Assembly: GCA_023390055.1 (NCBI GenBank)
Contig: JAEWDP010000004.1
Coordinates: forward strand, 1 to 59,921
Direction of reading: 5' to 3'
Length of the DNA: 59,921 bases
Source: Pseudomonadota bacterium
GTDB taxonomy: Bacteria > Pseudomonadota > Alphaproteobacteria > Rhizobiales > Rhizobiaceae
Shown: positions 26,780 through 34,631 of the stretch, piece after piece
How positions within the stretch are numbered: the stretch's first letter is position 1
Layout of the letters: every line of letters begins with the position of its first letter
Translations under genes and position numbers: made by a program
The notes under the pieces: generated by a model
Database searches by the model: none
The model's input: only the letters and a program-made list of their open reading frames with translations
What the model was told of the DNA's origin: nothing

Positions 26780-27020
26780 TCATGCGTGCTGCAGGTTCTC
26801 GGGCAGTTTAACGCGCGGGATCTTGCCGGAGCACGTTAGGGGAATTTCGTTCACGATGAAAACCCGGTCCGGAACCTTGTAGACAAACAGCCGCTCACGG
26901 CAATGTTGCAGCAGGCCTGTGCATCAAAACTGTCGAGGGACTTCAATACCACGCAGGCAACCGGCACCTCTCCAAGCATCGCCTACGACATGCCAATAGC
27001 AGCGCAATCGCATCCCAACC
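26780..27020 (-). pseudogene. Acyl-CoA synthetase (AMP-ligase), C-terminal remnant
   Basis: Read on the minus strand, one frame gives AAIGMS, an in-frame TAG, then AMLGEVPVACVVLKSLDSF. After a frameshift a second frame gives CRERLFVYKVPDRVFIVNE, then IPLTCSGKIPRVKLPE, and stops at 26780. These are the classical C-terminal blocks of AMP-forming acyl-CoA synthetases, including the GK motif with the adenylation lysine. The remaining 400 or more residues of the enzyme are absent. At least one stop and one frameshift show that it is dead. It ends 30 bases upstream of the alcohol dehydrogenase start codon. Confidence 0.8.
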
Positions 27021-27091
27021 GGTAGAACTCCAGCAAGCATGTCGAATGGCCAAACCTGGTGACCACTGGATCTGTGGGAGGTTCGGGTTGC

Positions 27092-27808
27092 TCAGGCCGC
27101 GGATTTGAGAAGAGAAACAAGCCTGCGCTTTGCAAGCCGCACTACGCGGGTTGGAACAAGATACATGACATCTTCGGCGAATGCCCTGGCATTCTCCCTC
27201 GCCTTGTCGAGATTGCTGACCCTTGCAGCATTCAGGGAATGAAGAGTGCCACCAACCTCGAAGAGTTCCTTGAAGGCAATTCGCTCGCCAATCGGAGTAT
27301 CCAGAACATTGACACCACGCGCGGCAAGCAGGTCCTTGATAGCAAGAAGTGCCTTGGTCGTGACCATTGAATTCACGCGCGTCAGCACAACCGAATGCGC
27401 AATGTCGAGACCCGCCTTCTCTTTCATAAGTGCAAGCAGATCGAGGATCTGTGCAGCACCCTTCGCATCCATGGCCGATCCCTGTACCGGGATCAACACG
27501 TGATCGGAAAGGCCGATCGCGGTTGTCACAAGAGCATCCTTCGCCCCGGCAAGGTCGATGATGAAGTAGTCGATCTCATGAGACAACTCGCGAAGGTGGC
27601 ACTGGAGCGATGCAATCGAAACTTCCGAGATAACTTCAATATTGTTGATGGGTCCTGTAATCTCTGCCCATTGGCTCATCCAGTGCTGAGGATCGCAGTC
27701 GATGATTGCTACCCGGTAGTCCTGACGGGCCAATTCTGTTGCAAGCAGAAGTGCTGCGGTTGTCTTTCCGGCGCCACCCTTGGCATTTGCAAATGAAATC
27801 ACAGGCAT
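27092..27808 (-). CDS. Orphan ParA-family ATPase
   Basis: A 238-residue Walker-type ATPase of the ParA/MinD superfamily. The deviant Walker A is NAKGGAGKTT at residues 8-17, including the signature first Lys of ParA proteins; AIIDCDPQHW is the switch I/A' region and YFIIDLAGAKD is Walker B. There is no N-terminal helix-turn-helix, so it is of the short ParA class. No parB, no centromere-like array and no plasmid replication genes are near, so a role in chromosome or plasmid segregation is not supported. Orphan ParA proteins can position other cargo. A 22-bp palindrome lies about 75 bases upstream of its start and may be an autoregulatory operator. Confidence 0.9.
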   Translation of the reverse strand: MPVISFANAKGGAGKTTAALLLATELARQDYRVAIIDCDPQHWMSQWAEITGPINNIEVISEVSIASLQCHLRELSHEIDYFIIDLAGAKDALVTTAIGLSDHVLIPVQGSAMDAKGAAQILDLLALMKEKAGLDIAHSVVLTRVNSMVTTKALLAIKDLLAARGVNVLDTPIGERIAFKELFEVGGTLHSLNAARVSNLDKARENARAFAEDVMYLVPTRVVRLAKRRLVSLLKSAA

Positions 27809-27881
27809 GTTCAGTCCTCGAAGAGCAGGAGCCGTATTGCTCGCAGACGCACCATCAATGCATGGGTGCAGGACTGCATGA

Positions 27882-27903
27882 TTAATTAACTATGGTTAAT
27901 TAA
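27882..27903. promoter_or_regulatory. 22-bp palindrome upstream of parA-like gene
   Basis: TTAATTAAC and GTTAATTAA, perfect inverted copies, are separated by TATG. The site lies in the 348-base gap between the divergent ParA and Ntn-hydrolase genes and could control either. The rest of 27809-28156 shows no coding frame. Confidence 0.6.
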
Positions 27904-28156
27904 ATCTAAATTTCTGATTTCAACCAATTGGGCAAGCCACAGAACTAGAAGCGAAAGGCCGCAATGAAAGCACTTATGCCAGTATGGAGGCGCAAACGAG
28001 CTGTCAAATGGAACGCAGCACGGCCTAACTGCGTATAGGTAGAGCCGACAATGCGCGACGTCACATTGTCTTGATCCAGGGACATCAATGTCCGGGCCAC
28101 CACCATTTCGGTCTGGCAGCAATGTTCAAAGACACCTAACCTGAGAGGACCGCTAC

Positions 28157-28852
28157 ATGACTGTTGTGCTTGCCACCGTATGTGAAGATGGAGTGGTAAT
28201 CGGATCCGACTCTCAAATCACCGACAAGGGGCGGGACATGACATATCCCGCGGAGAAGCTTCACCCATTAGGCGATATGGCGGCCTGGGGCGGCAGTGGC
28301 GCGCGATCAGTGCTGACGGATGTAAAGCGTTGTTTCAATGAAAAGAGCGCTGCGATCCAGGAAGCGCCCGACATCGGTCGTGCGTTACAGGCACAAATGC
28401 TGCCGATCCTTCGCTATCACTACGACACCTTCATCCCGGACGCACCGGGAGAGGAAGACAGCGGAACTCCATCGGCCTATGTGATGGCCGCTGGATGGCG
28501 TGACGGCGAGCCTTGGATCATCGAAATCACGCCCTCGGGCATGATTGGGCACTACGCCGATATTGGTTTCCATGCAATTGGAAGTGGTGCAGCAATGGCT
28601 CAACAGGCTGGTTCCTTGCTGTCGCACTTCCACCTAACAAAACGGTCAGTGCGCTTTGGCTGCGCCGCGGTGCTACGTGTCCTCCACGCGCTCGATCTCA
28701 CGTCTGCCAGCGTCGGCAAGCCGTTCAGCCTGTGTCGGATTAATGCGAAAGGTGCCCATCACCTCAACGAGGAAGAGATCGACGAAGTAGGCGACGTCGT
28801 GCGCCGATGGGAGGAAGCAGAACAGACCGTCATCGCTAAGATATTTGACTGA
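28157..28852 (+). CDS. Orphan proteasome-beta/HslV-like Ntn hydrolase
   Basis: A 231-residue protein resembling the 20S proteasome beta subunit, HslV and Anbu. After removal of the initiator Met, Thr becomes residue 1 (TVVLATVCEDGVVIGSDSQIT). Counting from it, Asp17, Thr21, Lys33 and Gly47 fall exactly at the positions of the canonical catalytic and oxyanion residues of proteasome beta subunits. It is longer than HslV (about 175 residues) and closer to Anbu (about 240). It has no propeptide, no signal peptide and no hslU, alpha-subunit, ATP-grasp or transglutaminase neighbour. Which subfamily it belongs to is unclear. Activity as a self-assembling hydrolase is inferred from the intact residues. 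Confidence 0.75.
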   Translation: MTVVLATVCEDGVVIGSDSQITDKGRDMTYPAEKLHPLGDMAAWGGSGARSVLTDVKRCFNEKSAAIQEAPDIGRALQAQMLPILRYHYDTFIPDAPGEEDSGTPSAYVMAAGWRDGEPWIIEITPSGMIGHYADIGFHAIGSGAAMAQQAGSLLSHFHLTKRSVRFGCAAVLRVLHALDLTSASVGKPFSLCRINAKGAHHLNEEEIDEVGDVVRRWEEAEQTVIAKIFD

Positions 28853-29425
28853 TCCTGCCGGGTCACCAGGGGCAGCGTTATAGTTGCATCCCGTACAAAA
28901 TGACCCAAATTCACGGCAGCAGATGATCATTGATCCCAAAGCCGGGCGATGCTCATAGTGGAGCGCTGCTCAGATCAGTCCGCTCTCAGCGCTCATCTTG
29001 ATGCCGTCGACACGCAAACATTCGTCAGACGATGCGAGGCGATATCCGGGATTATGACGCTTTCAACGAACGCAACCTCATCGGGAACTGATCTCCGCGC
29101 AACTTTGTCTGCAATGGAAAATGCGTAACAGGTTCTCTGCAAATACGGGATCAAAATATCATCTGGCGTGACACCGGACGGCTGTCGGTCGTGGCAATGC
29201 GGACGGAGCGGCCCCATGGAGGAATTCATCGCCACGCCTGGCATATGGCACGCTTGTTCGGATGGAGATGAGCGCATCTCTCAAGGATACCCCTGGATGA
29301 GACGACACGGGGGCGATTTCTCACGGCGGAGACAACCGCCATGTATCCGACATCGTAACCTTTGTGGTCGCGACCCGGGTTGAAGCCCGAGCCGCGATCG
29401 CATGCAGCTCTCAAAAAGACATGGT
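28853..29425. other. Intergenic region, nothing recognised
   Basis: Several short open frames exist on both strands, including a 94-codon minus-strand frame at 28993-29277, but none shows a recognisable family, a good ribosome-binding site or protein-like composition throughout. Decayed genes are possible. No RNA gene or terminator was identified with confidence. Confidence 0.45.
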
Positions 29426-30571
29426 TCAGAAGCAGTCGACGTACAACTGTTTCGTGTTCTCAAGCGTCATCTTGACCGGATTGCCACCACAGCTCGGGTC
29501 TTCGATTGCCATGGCTGTCAGTTCATCGATCCGGTCCTGCTTGACGCCCATGGCGGTCAGGTTTTCCGGAACACCAAGCTCCGAGCGCAGGGACAGGACG
29601 TAATCGTAGAAACCGTCAAACCCGCCGGAAATCCCGAGATAGGCGCTGGCGCGTTCAATCTTCTCCTCAATTTCCGGGCGATTGAAGCGCAGCACCGGTG
29701 GCATAACAACAGCATTGGTCATGCCGTGATGGGTATTGTAAATCGAGCCGATCGGATGCGACAGTGAATGGATGGCGCCAAGTCCCTTCTGGAAGGCGAC
29801 GGCCCCCATGGCCGCGGCTGCCATCATGTTGGACCGGGCCTCGATGTCCGTACCATCCCTGAAGGCGCGCGGCAGGAATTCCTTCACAAGCCGCATGCCT
29901 TCAAGCGCTATTCCCTGGCTCATCGGATGAAAATGCGGTGAGCAATAGGCTTCCAGGCAATGGGCAAATGCGTCCATGCCGGTACCGGCCGTGATCACCT
30001 TCGGCATGCCGACGGTGAGTTCAGGGTCGCAAATGACGATGCCTGGCAAGAACTGCGGATGGAAGATGATCTTCTTCACATGAGTTTCGGAATTGGTGAT
30101 GACGGATGCCCGTCCGACTTCCGACCCGGTCCCTGCAGTCGTCGGAACGGCCACGATAGGCGCGATACCTTCTGTACTTGCACGCGTCCACCAGTCGCCG
30201 ATGTCTTCGAAATCCCAGACCGGCCTTGTCTGACCGGCCATGAAGGCGACAGCCTTGCCAAGATCGAGACCCGAACCGCCGCCGAAGGCCACGACGCCGT
30301 CATGGCCGCCGTCACGGAACGCTTTCACGCCGGCATCAAGGTTCTTTTCGTTCGGATTGGGGTCGACTTCGGAAAAGATCGCCCGCCCAAGTCCCGCCTC
30401 GGCGAGGATATCAAGTGCGTTGCCTGTGATTGCCATCGAGGCCAGTCCCCGATCCGTGACAAGCAGCGGCTTTTCGATGCCGAGCGATTTGCAGGCATCC
30501 GCCAGTTCCCTGATCCGGCCACGGCCGAGCTTGACGGCTGTTGGATAGCTCCAGTTCGCGACGATGTTCAT
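29426..30571 (-). CDS. Iron-containing alcohol dehydrogenase (operon member)
   Basis: A 381-residue group III alcohol dehydrogenase. NAD-binding VVAFGGGSGLDLGKAVAFM and VPTTAGTGSEVGRASVI blocks are present, and metal-binding residues are expected in GTGMDAFAHCLEAYCSP and GLGAIHSLSHPIGS with THHGMTNAV. It is a distant paralogue of the enzyme at 25590-26750. Its start overlaps the aldehyde dehydrogenase stop by 4 bases, so it is the last gene of the catabolic operon. In that context it should oxidise an alcohol (or amino alcohol derivative) to an aldehyde for the adjacent aldehyde dehydrogenase. Confidence 0.93.
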   Translation of the reverse strand: MNIVANWSYPTAVKLGRGRIRELADACKSLGIEKPLLVTDRGLASMAITGNALDILAEAGLGRAIFSEVDPNPNEKNLDAGVKAFRDGGHDGVVAFGGGSGLDLGKAVAFMAGQTRPVWDFEDIGDWWTRASTEGIAPIVAVPTTAGTGSEVGRASVITNSETHVKKIIFHPQFLPGIVICDPELTVGMPKVITAGTGMDAFAHCLEAYCSPHFHPMSQGIALEGMRLVKEFLPRAFRDGTDIEARSNMMAAAAMGAVAFQKGLGAIHSLSHPIGSIYNTHHGMTNAVVMPPVLRFNRPEIEEKIERASAYLGISGGFDGFYDYVLSLRSELGVPENLTAMGVKQDRIDELTAMAIEDPSCGGNPVKMTLENTKQLYVDCF

Positions 30572-31959
30572 TGCGTGACTTTCTTAAGATGGTAGGATTT
30601 TGGTCTGGTGAGGTTGTGGAATCCGAGAACCGAAAGCGAGCCCCCGCGGCCGGTTTCCTTGACACCAGTCCAGCAGAGCGCCGGATCAAGATAGTCGGCT
30701 CTGTTCATGAAGATGGTTCCAGTCTCGATCTCCTGGCCAATCCGCCCTGCCCGCTCGGGATCTGTCGTCCACAACGACGCAGTCAGGCCGTATTTGCTGT
30801 CGTTCATCAAGGAGATGGCTTCTTCGTCATTGCTGACCTTCATGATGCCGACAGCCGGTCCGAAGGTTTCCTCGCGCATGAATGGCATCGTGTGATCGAC
30901 ATCAACCAGGACCTGCGGTGCAAGATAGGCTCCACCATCATCTGCCGGAAAGAGTTTCGGATCGACAAGCGCTCTTGCACCACGCGACACGGCATCTTCA
31001 ACCTGTTCACGGACGATCTTTGCAAAGCGTTTATTTGCCATTGGCCCGAGGGTTGTTTCCTGTTCCAGCGGGTTTCCAAGCTTGTAGTTCGAGACCCACG
31101 CGACAGACTTTTCGACAAACTGGTCAAAGAGTGAAGCGTGCACGTAAATCCGCTCGATCCCGCAGCAGCACTGTCCGGAATTGTAGGTGGCACCATCCAT
31201 CAGCGTGTCGACGGCGGCATCGAGATCGGCGTCTTCCATGACATAGCCCGGATCCTTGCCGCCAAGTTCAAGACCGATGCCCGTGAAGGTTCCTGCAGCG
31301 GCACGTTCCATCGTGCGGCCACCTTCGACCGAACCGGTAAAGTTGATGAAGCCGAAGCTGCCGGCAGCGATCAGCGCCGAAGTCGTCTCATGATCGAGAA
31401 AGAGGTTGATGAAGACATCTTCGGGAACACCGGCCTCGACAAAGGCGCGCACCATGCGTTCACCGACAAGCAATGTCTGCGTTGCATGCTTGATGGCCAC
31501 TGTATTGCCGGCCATGAGTGCCGGTGCGATGGTGTTGATGGCGGTCATGTAGGGATAATTCCACGGCGCGATCACGAAAACGACGCCGTGCGGCTCGCGT
31601 GCGATGCGCCGTTCAAAGCTTCCGCTTTCCTCAACCACCAGCGGTGCAAGGGCGTCGGCCGCAATCGAGGCGACATAGTTGGAGCGCTCGTTGAAACCCT
31701 TGAATTCACCGCCATAACGGACCGGTCGCCCCATCATCCAGGCAAGTTCCGGCACCACCTCATCGGCCATTTCATTGAGCCTGGCTGCACCTTTCATCAC
31801 GAGTTGCACACGTTCCTCAAGCGGTCGCTTCGCCCAGGATTTCTGGGCCTTGCGAGCGCGCTCGATAGCATTGGAGGCCTCTTCAAGAGACATGGCCTTT
31901 CGTTCGGCATAGACCGAGCCGTCAATCGGCGAGATGCACTGGATCATGGTCATGATCAC
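30568..31959 (-). CDS. NAD(P)-dependent aldehyde dehydrogenase
   Basis: A 463-residue aldehyde dehydrogenase. The catalytic Cys is in YNSGQCCCG, the general-base Glu in GLELGGKDPGY, and the cofactor-binding FVIAPWNYPYMTAINTIAPALMAG block precedes them. Length is normal. The first in-frame codons (MIMTMIQC) offer three ATG choices; the upstream one is given. It lies between the glutamine-synthetase-like gene (35 bases upstream) and the alcohol dehydrogenase (4-base overlap). It probably converts the aldehyde product, for example a gamma-glutamylated amino aldehyde, to its acid, as in the PuuC step of the putrescine pathway. Confidence 0.93.
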   Translation of the reverse strand: MIMTMIQCISPIDGSVYAERKAMSLEEASNAIERARKAQKSWAKRPLEERVQLVMKGAARLNEMADEVVPELAWMMGRPVRYGGEFKGFNERSNYVASIAADALAPLVVEESGSFERRIAREPHGVVFVIAPWNYPYMTAINTIAPALMAGNTVAIKHATQTLLVGERMVRAFVEAGVPEDVFINLFLDHETTSALIAAGSFGFINFTGSVEGGRTMERAAAGTFTGIGLELGGKDPGYVMEDADLDAAVDTLMDGATYNSGQCCCGIERIYVHASLFDQFVEKSVAWVSNYKLGNPLEQETTLGPMANKRFAKIVREQVEDAVSRGARALVDPKLFPADDGGAYLAPQVLVDVDHTMPFMREETFGPAVGIMKVSNDEEAISLMNDSKYGLTASLWTTDPERAGRIGQEIETGTIFMNRADYLDPALCWTGVKETGRGGSLSVLGFHNLTRPKSYHLKKVTQ

Positions 31960-31993
31960 TCATTCCTGTATTTTTGAACTTCCAGACTGAGCA

Positions 31994-33361
31994 CTAGGCC
32001 CTTTCGAAGCCGCGCGCCACTTCCCAATCGGTAATGCGCCGATCGTACTCTTCCTGCTCCCATTGTGCAGAGCGCGTGTAATGGTCAACGACATCATCGC
32101 CAAAGGCCTCACGCAACATGGCAGAATCCCGCATCAGGGCGGTTGCATCGCGAAGCGTGTGCGGAATTTCACGAACATCCTTGCCGCCATAGGCATCACC
32201 GACGAAGGCTGGCTCGAGGGCAAGCTTCTTTTCGATCCCATCGATACCGGCAGCAAGAAGCGCAGCCATTGCAAGATAGGGATTGAGGTCGGAGCCGCCA
32301 ACACGGCATTCGATACGAATGGCCTTCGTACCGTCGCCGCAAAGCCGATACCCTGCGGTTCGGTTATCCTTGCTCCAGATCGCCTTCGTCGGCGCAAATG
32401 TCCCGGCCATGAAGCGCTTGTAGGAGTTGATATAGGGTGCGAGGAAATAGGTGATCTCGCCGGCATGCGCCAGGAGGCCTGCAACGTAATGGCGCATCAT
32501 TTCGGACATGCCGTGCTCGGCATCCCTGTCGAAGAAGAGAGGCGTCTTGCCGTCGGCGCTCCAAAGTGACTGGTGGACATGCGACGAGCTTCCCGCAGCA
32601 TTCTGGTTCCACTTGGCAAGGAAGGTAATTGCCTTGCCCTTCGACCAGGCGATCTCCTTTGCTGCATTCTTGATGATCACATGACGATCCGCCATGGTCA
32701 GCGCATCGGCATAGCGGACATTGATTTCGCCCTGGCCGGCGGACGCTTCACCCTTGGAGTTCTCCACGGGGATGCCGGCGCCCTGGAGGCCGTTGCGCAT
32801 GGCGCGCATCACATCTTCTTCCTTGGTGGTCTGGAAGATATGATAGTCTTCGTTGTAGGCACTGGCTGTCTTGAGATTTCGGTAGCCTGAGGTATGCGCA
32901 TCCTCATAGGTCTGGTCGAAAAGATAAAATTCGAGCTCGGTCGCCATGAAGGCTTTGAGACCCATGGCCTCCAGGCGCGCGACCTGCTTCTTGAGAATGG
33001 CGCGCGGCGAATGCGGCACCTCATGGCCGTGGTGATCGAGGACATCGCAAATGACAAGGGCGGTTCCTTCAAGCCATGGCAGGCGGCGAAGCGTCGAAAG
33101 ATCCGGCTTCATCGTATAGTCGCCGTACCCCTTCTCCCAGCTTGTCGCCTCAAACCCGGAAACGGTTTCCATCTCCATGTCGGTCGCAAGCAGATAGTTG
33201 CAGCTATGGGTCTCTTCGTAGGCACCGCCGACAAAGAATTCGGCGTGGAAGCGTTTGCCCATCAGGCGCCCCTGCATGTCGACGAGGCATGCAAGTACGG
33301 TATCGATGCGGCCCTCGGCCACATCCTTCTTCAGATCGTCAAAACTGTAGGTCAAGGTCAT
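31994..33361 (-). CDS. Glutamine-synthetase-like gamma-glutamyl amine ligase
   Basis: A 455-residue member of the glutamine synthetase superfamily of the PuuA/GlnT type, which ligates glutamate to an amine with ATP. Seen are DMQGRLMGKRF near the start, MATELEFYLFDQ (metal Glu), GEASAGQGEINVRYADALTMADRH (metal Glu and loop), AGSSSHVHQSL (ATP/glutamate binding His), NRTAGYRLCG, and RIECRVGGSDLNPYLAMAA. True GlnA features such as the adenylylation tyrosine loop are absent. The gene order with dehydrogenases, a transporter and an amidohydrolase supports a catabolic, not assimilatory, role. Substrate amine not determined. Confidence 0.9.
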   Translation of the reverse strand: MTLTYSFDDLKKDVAEGRIDTVLACLVDMQGRLMGKRFHAEFFVGGAYEETHSCNYLLATDMEMETVSGFEATSWEKGYGDYTMKPDLSTLRRLPWLEGTALVICDVLDHHGHEVPHSPRAILKKQVARLEAMGLKAFMATELEFYLFDQTYEDAHTSGYRNLKTASAYNEDYHIFQTTKEEDVMRAMRNGLQGAGIPVENSKGEASAGQGEINVRYADALTMADRHVIIKNAAKEIAWSKGKAITFLAKWNQNAAGSSSHVHQSLWSADGKTPLFFDRDAEHGMSEMMRHYVAGLLAHAGEITYFLAPYINSYKRFMAGTFAPTKAIWSKDNRTAGYRLCGDGTKAIRIECRVGGSDLNPYLAMAALLAAGIDGIEKKLALEPAFVGDAYGGKDVREIPHTLRDATALMRDSAMLREAFGDDVVDHYTRSAQWEQEEYDRRITDWEVARGFERA

Positions 33362-33394
33362 TTAAGGCAGTCCTGGATGAGCATATTGTCGGGC

Positions 33395-33421
33395 CGGACC
33401 GGGCGAAGAACGCCCGGTCCG
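33395..33421 (-). other. Intercistronic stem-loop after dctP
   Basis: CGGACCGGGCG and CGCCCGGTCCG are perfect 11-bp inverted copies around an AAGAA loop. It lies between the TRAP binding-protein stop and the GS-like gene start. There is no T run, so partial termination or mRNA protection is more likely than full termination. Confidence 0.75.
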
Positions 33422-33437
33422 CACTCTTGTCTGTGGT

Positions 33438-34511
33438 TCAACCGTAACGATACGGAGCACCTGCGTTGCGCATGGTTTCCTGATATTTCTTCAGGATTTC
33501 AACCACCTTGGCATTGCGTGGGCTCTTGGCGGCAATTTCGTCCCAGAAGGTCATTGCCATGTCTTCCACGGTCTTCCATTCGGCCTCGGGGATCGTGGTC
33601 AGTTCAAGCTTGCCACCCGACGTGCGGTAATGGGCTTCACCCCACCAGTACCAGTGCTGCCGGTAATAGTGCGAGGAATCCATTGCCAGCCTGAAGAGTT
33701 CCTTCAGATGCTCCGGTACTGCTTCCCACTTTTCGGTATTGGCGAAGAACGAACCCGACCATGCACCGGAAATGTTGTTGGTGAGGTAGTATTTCGTAAC
33801 ATCCGCCCAGCCGACGCTGTAGGTTTCGGTGGCACCGCACCAGGCAATACCGTCGATTTCCCCGGTCTGAAGTGCGACTTCGATATCTTCCCAAGGAAGG
33901 GTCACTGGAACCACACCGAGGCGCGAGATGAACTGACCGCCGGTCGGGAAGGTATAGACACGCAAGCCCTTCAGGTCTTCCAAGCTGCGGATCGGCTTGG
34001 TGGTCGCGAAGTTGCACGGATCCCATGCGCCTGCAGATAGCCAGGTAACACCGGGGATTTCGCTATAGGCTTCTTCCCAGATCTCCTTCAGGCCATACCA
34101 GTTCCACAGCACTGGGACATCCAGGCTGTAGCGTGAGGCGAACGGAAAATAGGCCCCGAAGACGGCAACATCGACTGGCGACGCCATGGAATCGTCATCG
34201 CTTTGAGCAGCATCGATGGTACCGGACTGCACGGCGCGGAAGAGTTCTCCCTGGGGGACCAACTGGTCTGCCGTGAAGAGATCGATGACCATCTCACCAT
34301 TGGCGGCCTTGTTGAAGGCCTCGACTGCCGGCTTGATGACATGGTCGGCGAGTGCCGGACCGGCATAGGTCTGCAGTCGCCACTTGATCGGGCTTTGCGC
34401 CCTCACATGGGGTGCGGCGAGTGTGGTTGCGCCAACAGCACCGACACCGCCCAGGACGGATTTGCGCAGGAAGTCGCGCTTGTTCATGCTAGTCTTCTTG
34501 ATATCGCTCAT
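33438..34511 (-). CDS. dctP: TRAP transporter substrate-binding protein (DctP family)
   Basis: A 357-residue periplasmic binding protein of a tripartite ATP-independent transporter. The N-terminus has a KRDFLRKS motif and a hydrophobic stretch ending in AAPHVRAQS, a Tat-like or Sec signal. Family blocks include VPQGELFRAVQSGTIDAAQS, LKGLRVYTFPTGGQFISRLG with the ligand-binding Arg, and ALQTGEIDGIAWCGATET. The aromatic-rich YYRQHWYWWGEAHY is typical of the DctP subgroup often annotated for mannitol/chloroaromatic or amine-type ligands, but the ligand cannot be read. The start at 34511 follows GGGAGG; a second ATG at 34487 is possible. A stem-loop follows. Confidence 0.93.
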   Translation of the reverse strand: MSDIKKTSMNKRDFLRKSVLGGVGAVGATTLAAPHVRAQSPIKWRLQTYAGPALADHVIKPAVEAFNKAANGEMVIDLFTADQLVPQGELFRAVQSGTIDAAQSDDDSMASPVDVAVFGAYFPFASRYSLDVPVLWNWYGLKEIWEEAYSEIPGVTWLSAGAWDPCNFATTKPIRSLEDLKGLRVYTFPTGGQFISRLGVVPVTLPWEDIEVALQTGEIDGIAWCGATETYSVGWADVTKYYLTNNISGAWSGSFFANTEKWEAVPEHLKELFRLAMDSSHYYRQHWYWWGEAHYRTSGGKLELTTIPEAEWKTVEDMAMTFWDEIAAKSPRNAKVVEILKKYQETMRNAGAPYRYG

Positions 34512-34524
34512 TTCAAGCCTCCCG

Positions 34525-34608
34525 TTAACGTATTTGGATCTGCTCCATTTCTGATAGACGCCGAGCGCTTCCGGTCTCGCCGTCTTCCTGGTTTGCGAAT
34601 TGCTCCAT
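34525..34608 (-). CDS. Candidate 27-residue mini-ORF between dctM and dctP
   Basis: An ATG at 34608 preceded by GGGAGGAGCC starts a 27-codon frame (MEQFANQEDGETGSARRL and on) that ends at a TAA. The dctP ribosome-binding site (GGGAGG) follows within a few bases of this stop. The peptide is polar and resembles nothing known. It could be a translational-coupling leader for dctP or fortuitous. Evidence is the strong ribosome-binding site and the position only. Confidence 0.35.
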   Translation of the reverse strand: MEQFANQEDGETGSARRLSEMEQIQIR

Positions 34609-34631
34609 GGCTCCTCCCGCGCAACAAGGGT

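Noticed and set aside
27092..27808. Plasmid partition locus
   Set aside because: Only a short ParA is present; there is no ParB, no replication initiator and no iteron array.
28013..28038. GGAAC followed 17 bases later by CGTA, a possible EcfG promoter for the Ntn hydrolase gene
   Set aside because: The -10 element is CGTA and not CGTT, and the start codon is about 120 bases away; too weak to call.
28993..29277. 94-codon minus-strand frame as a gene
   Set aside because: No family resemblance, no ribosome-binding site and no operon context.
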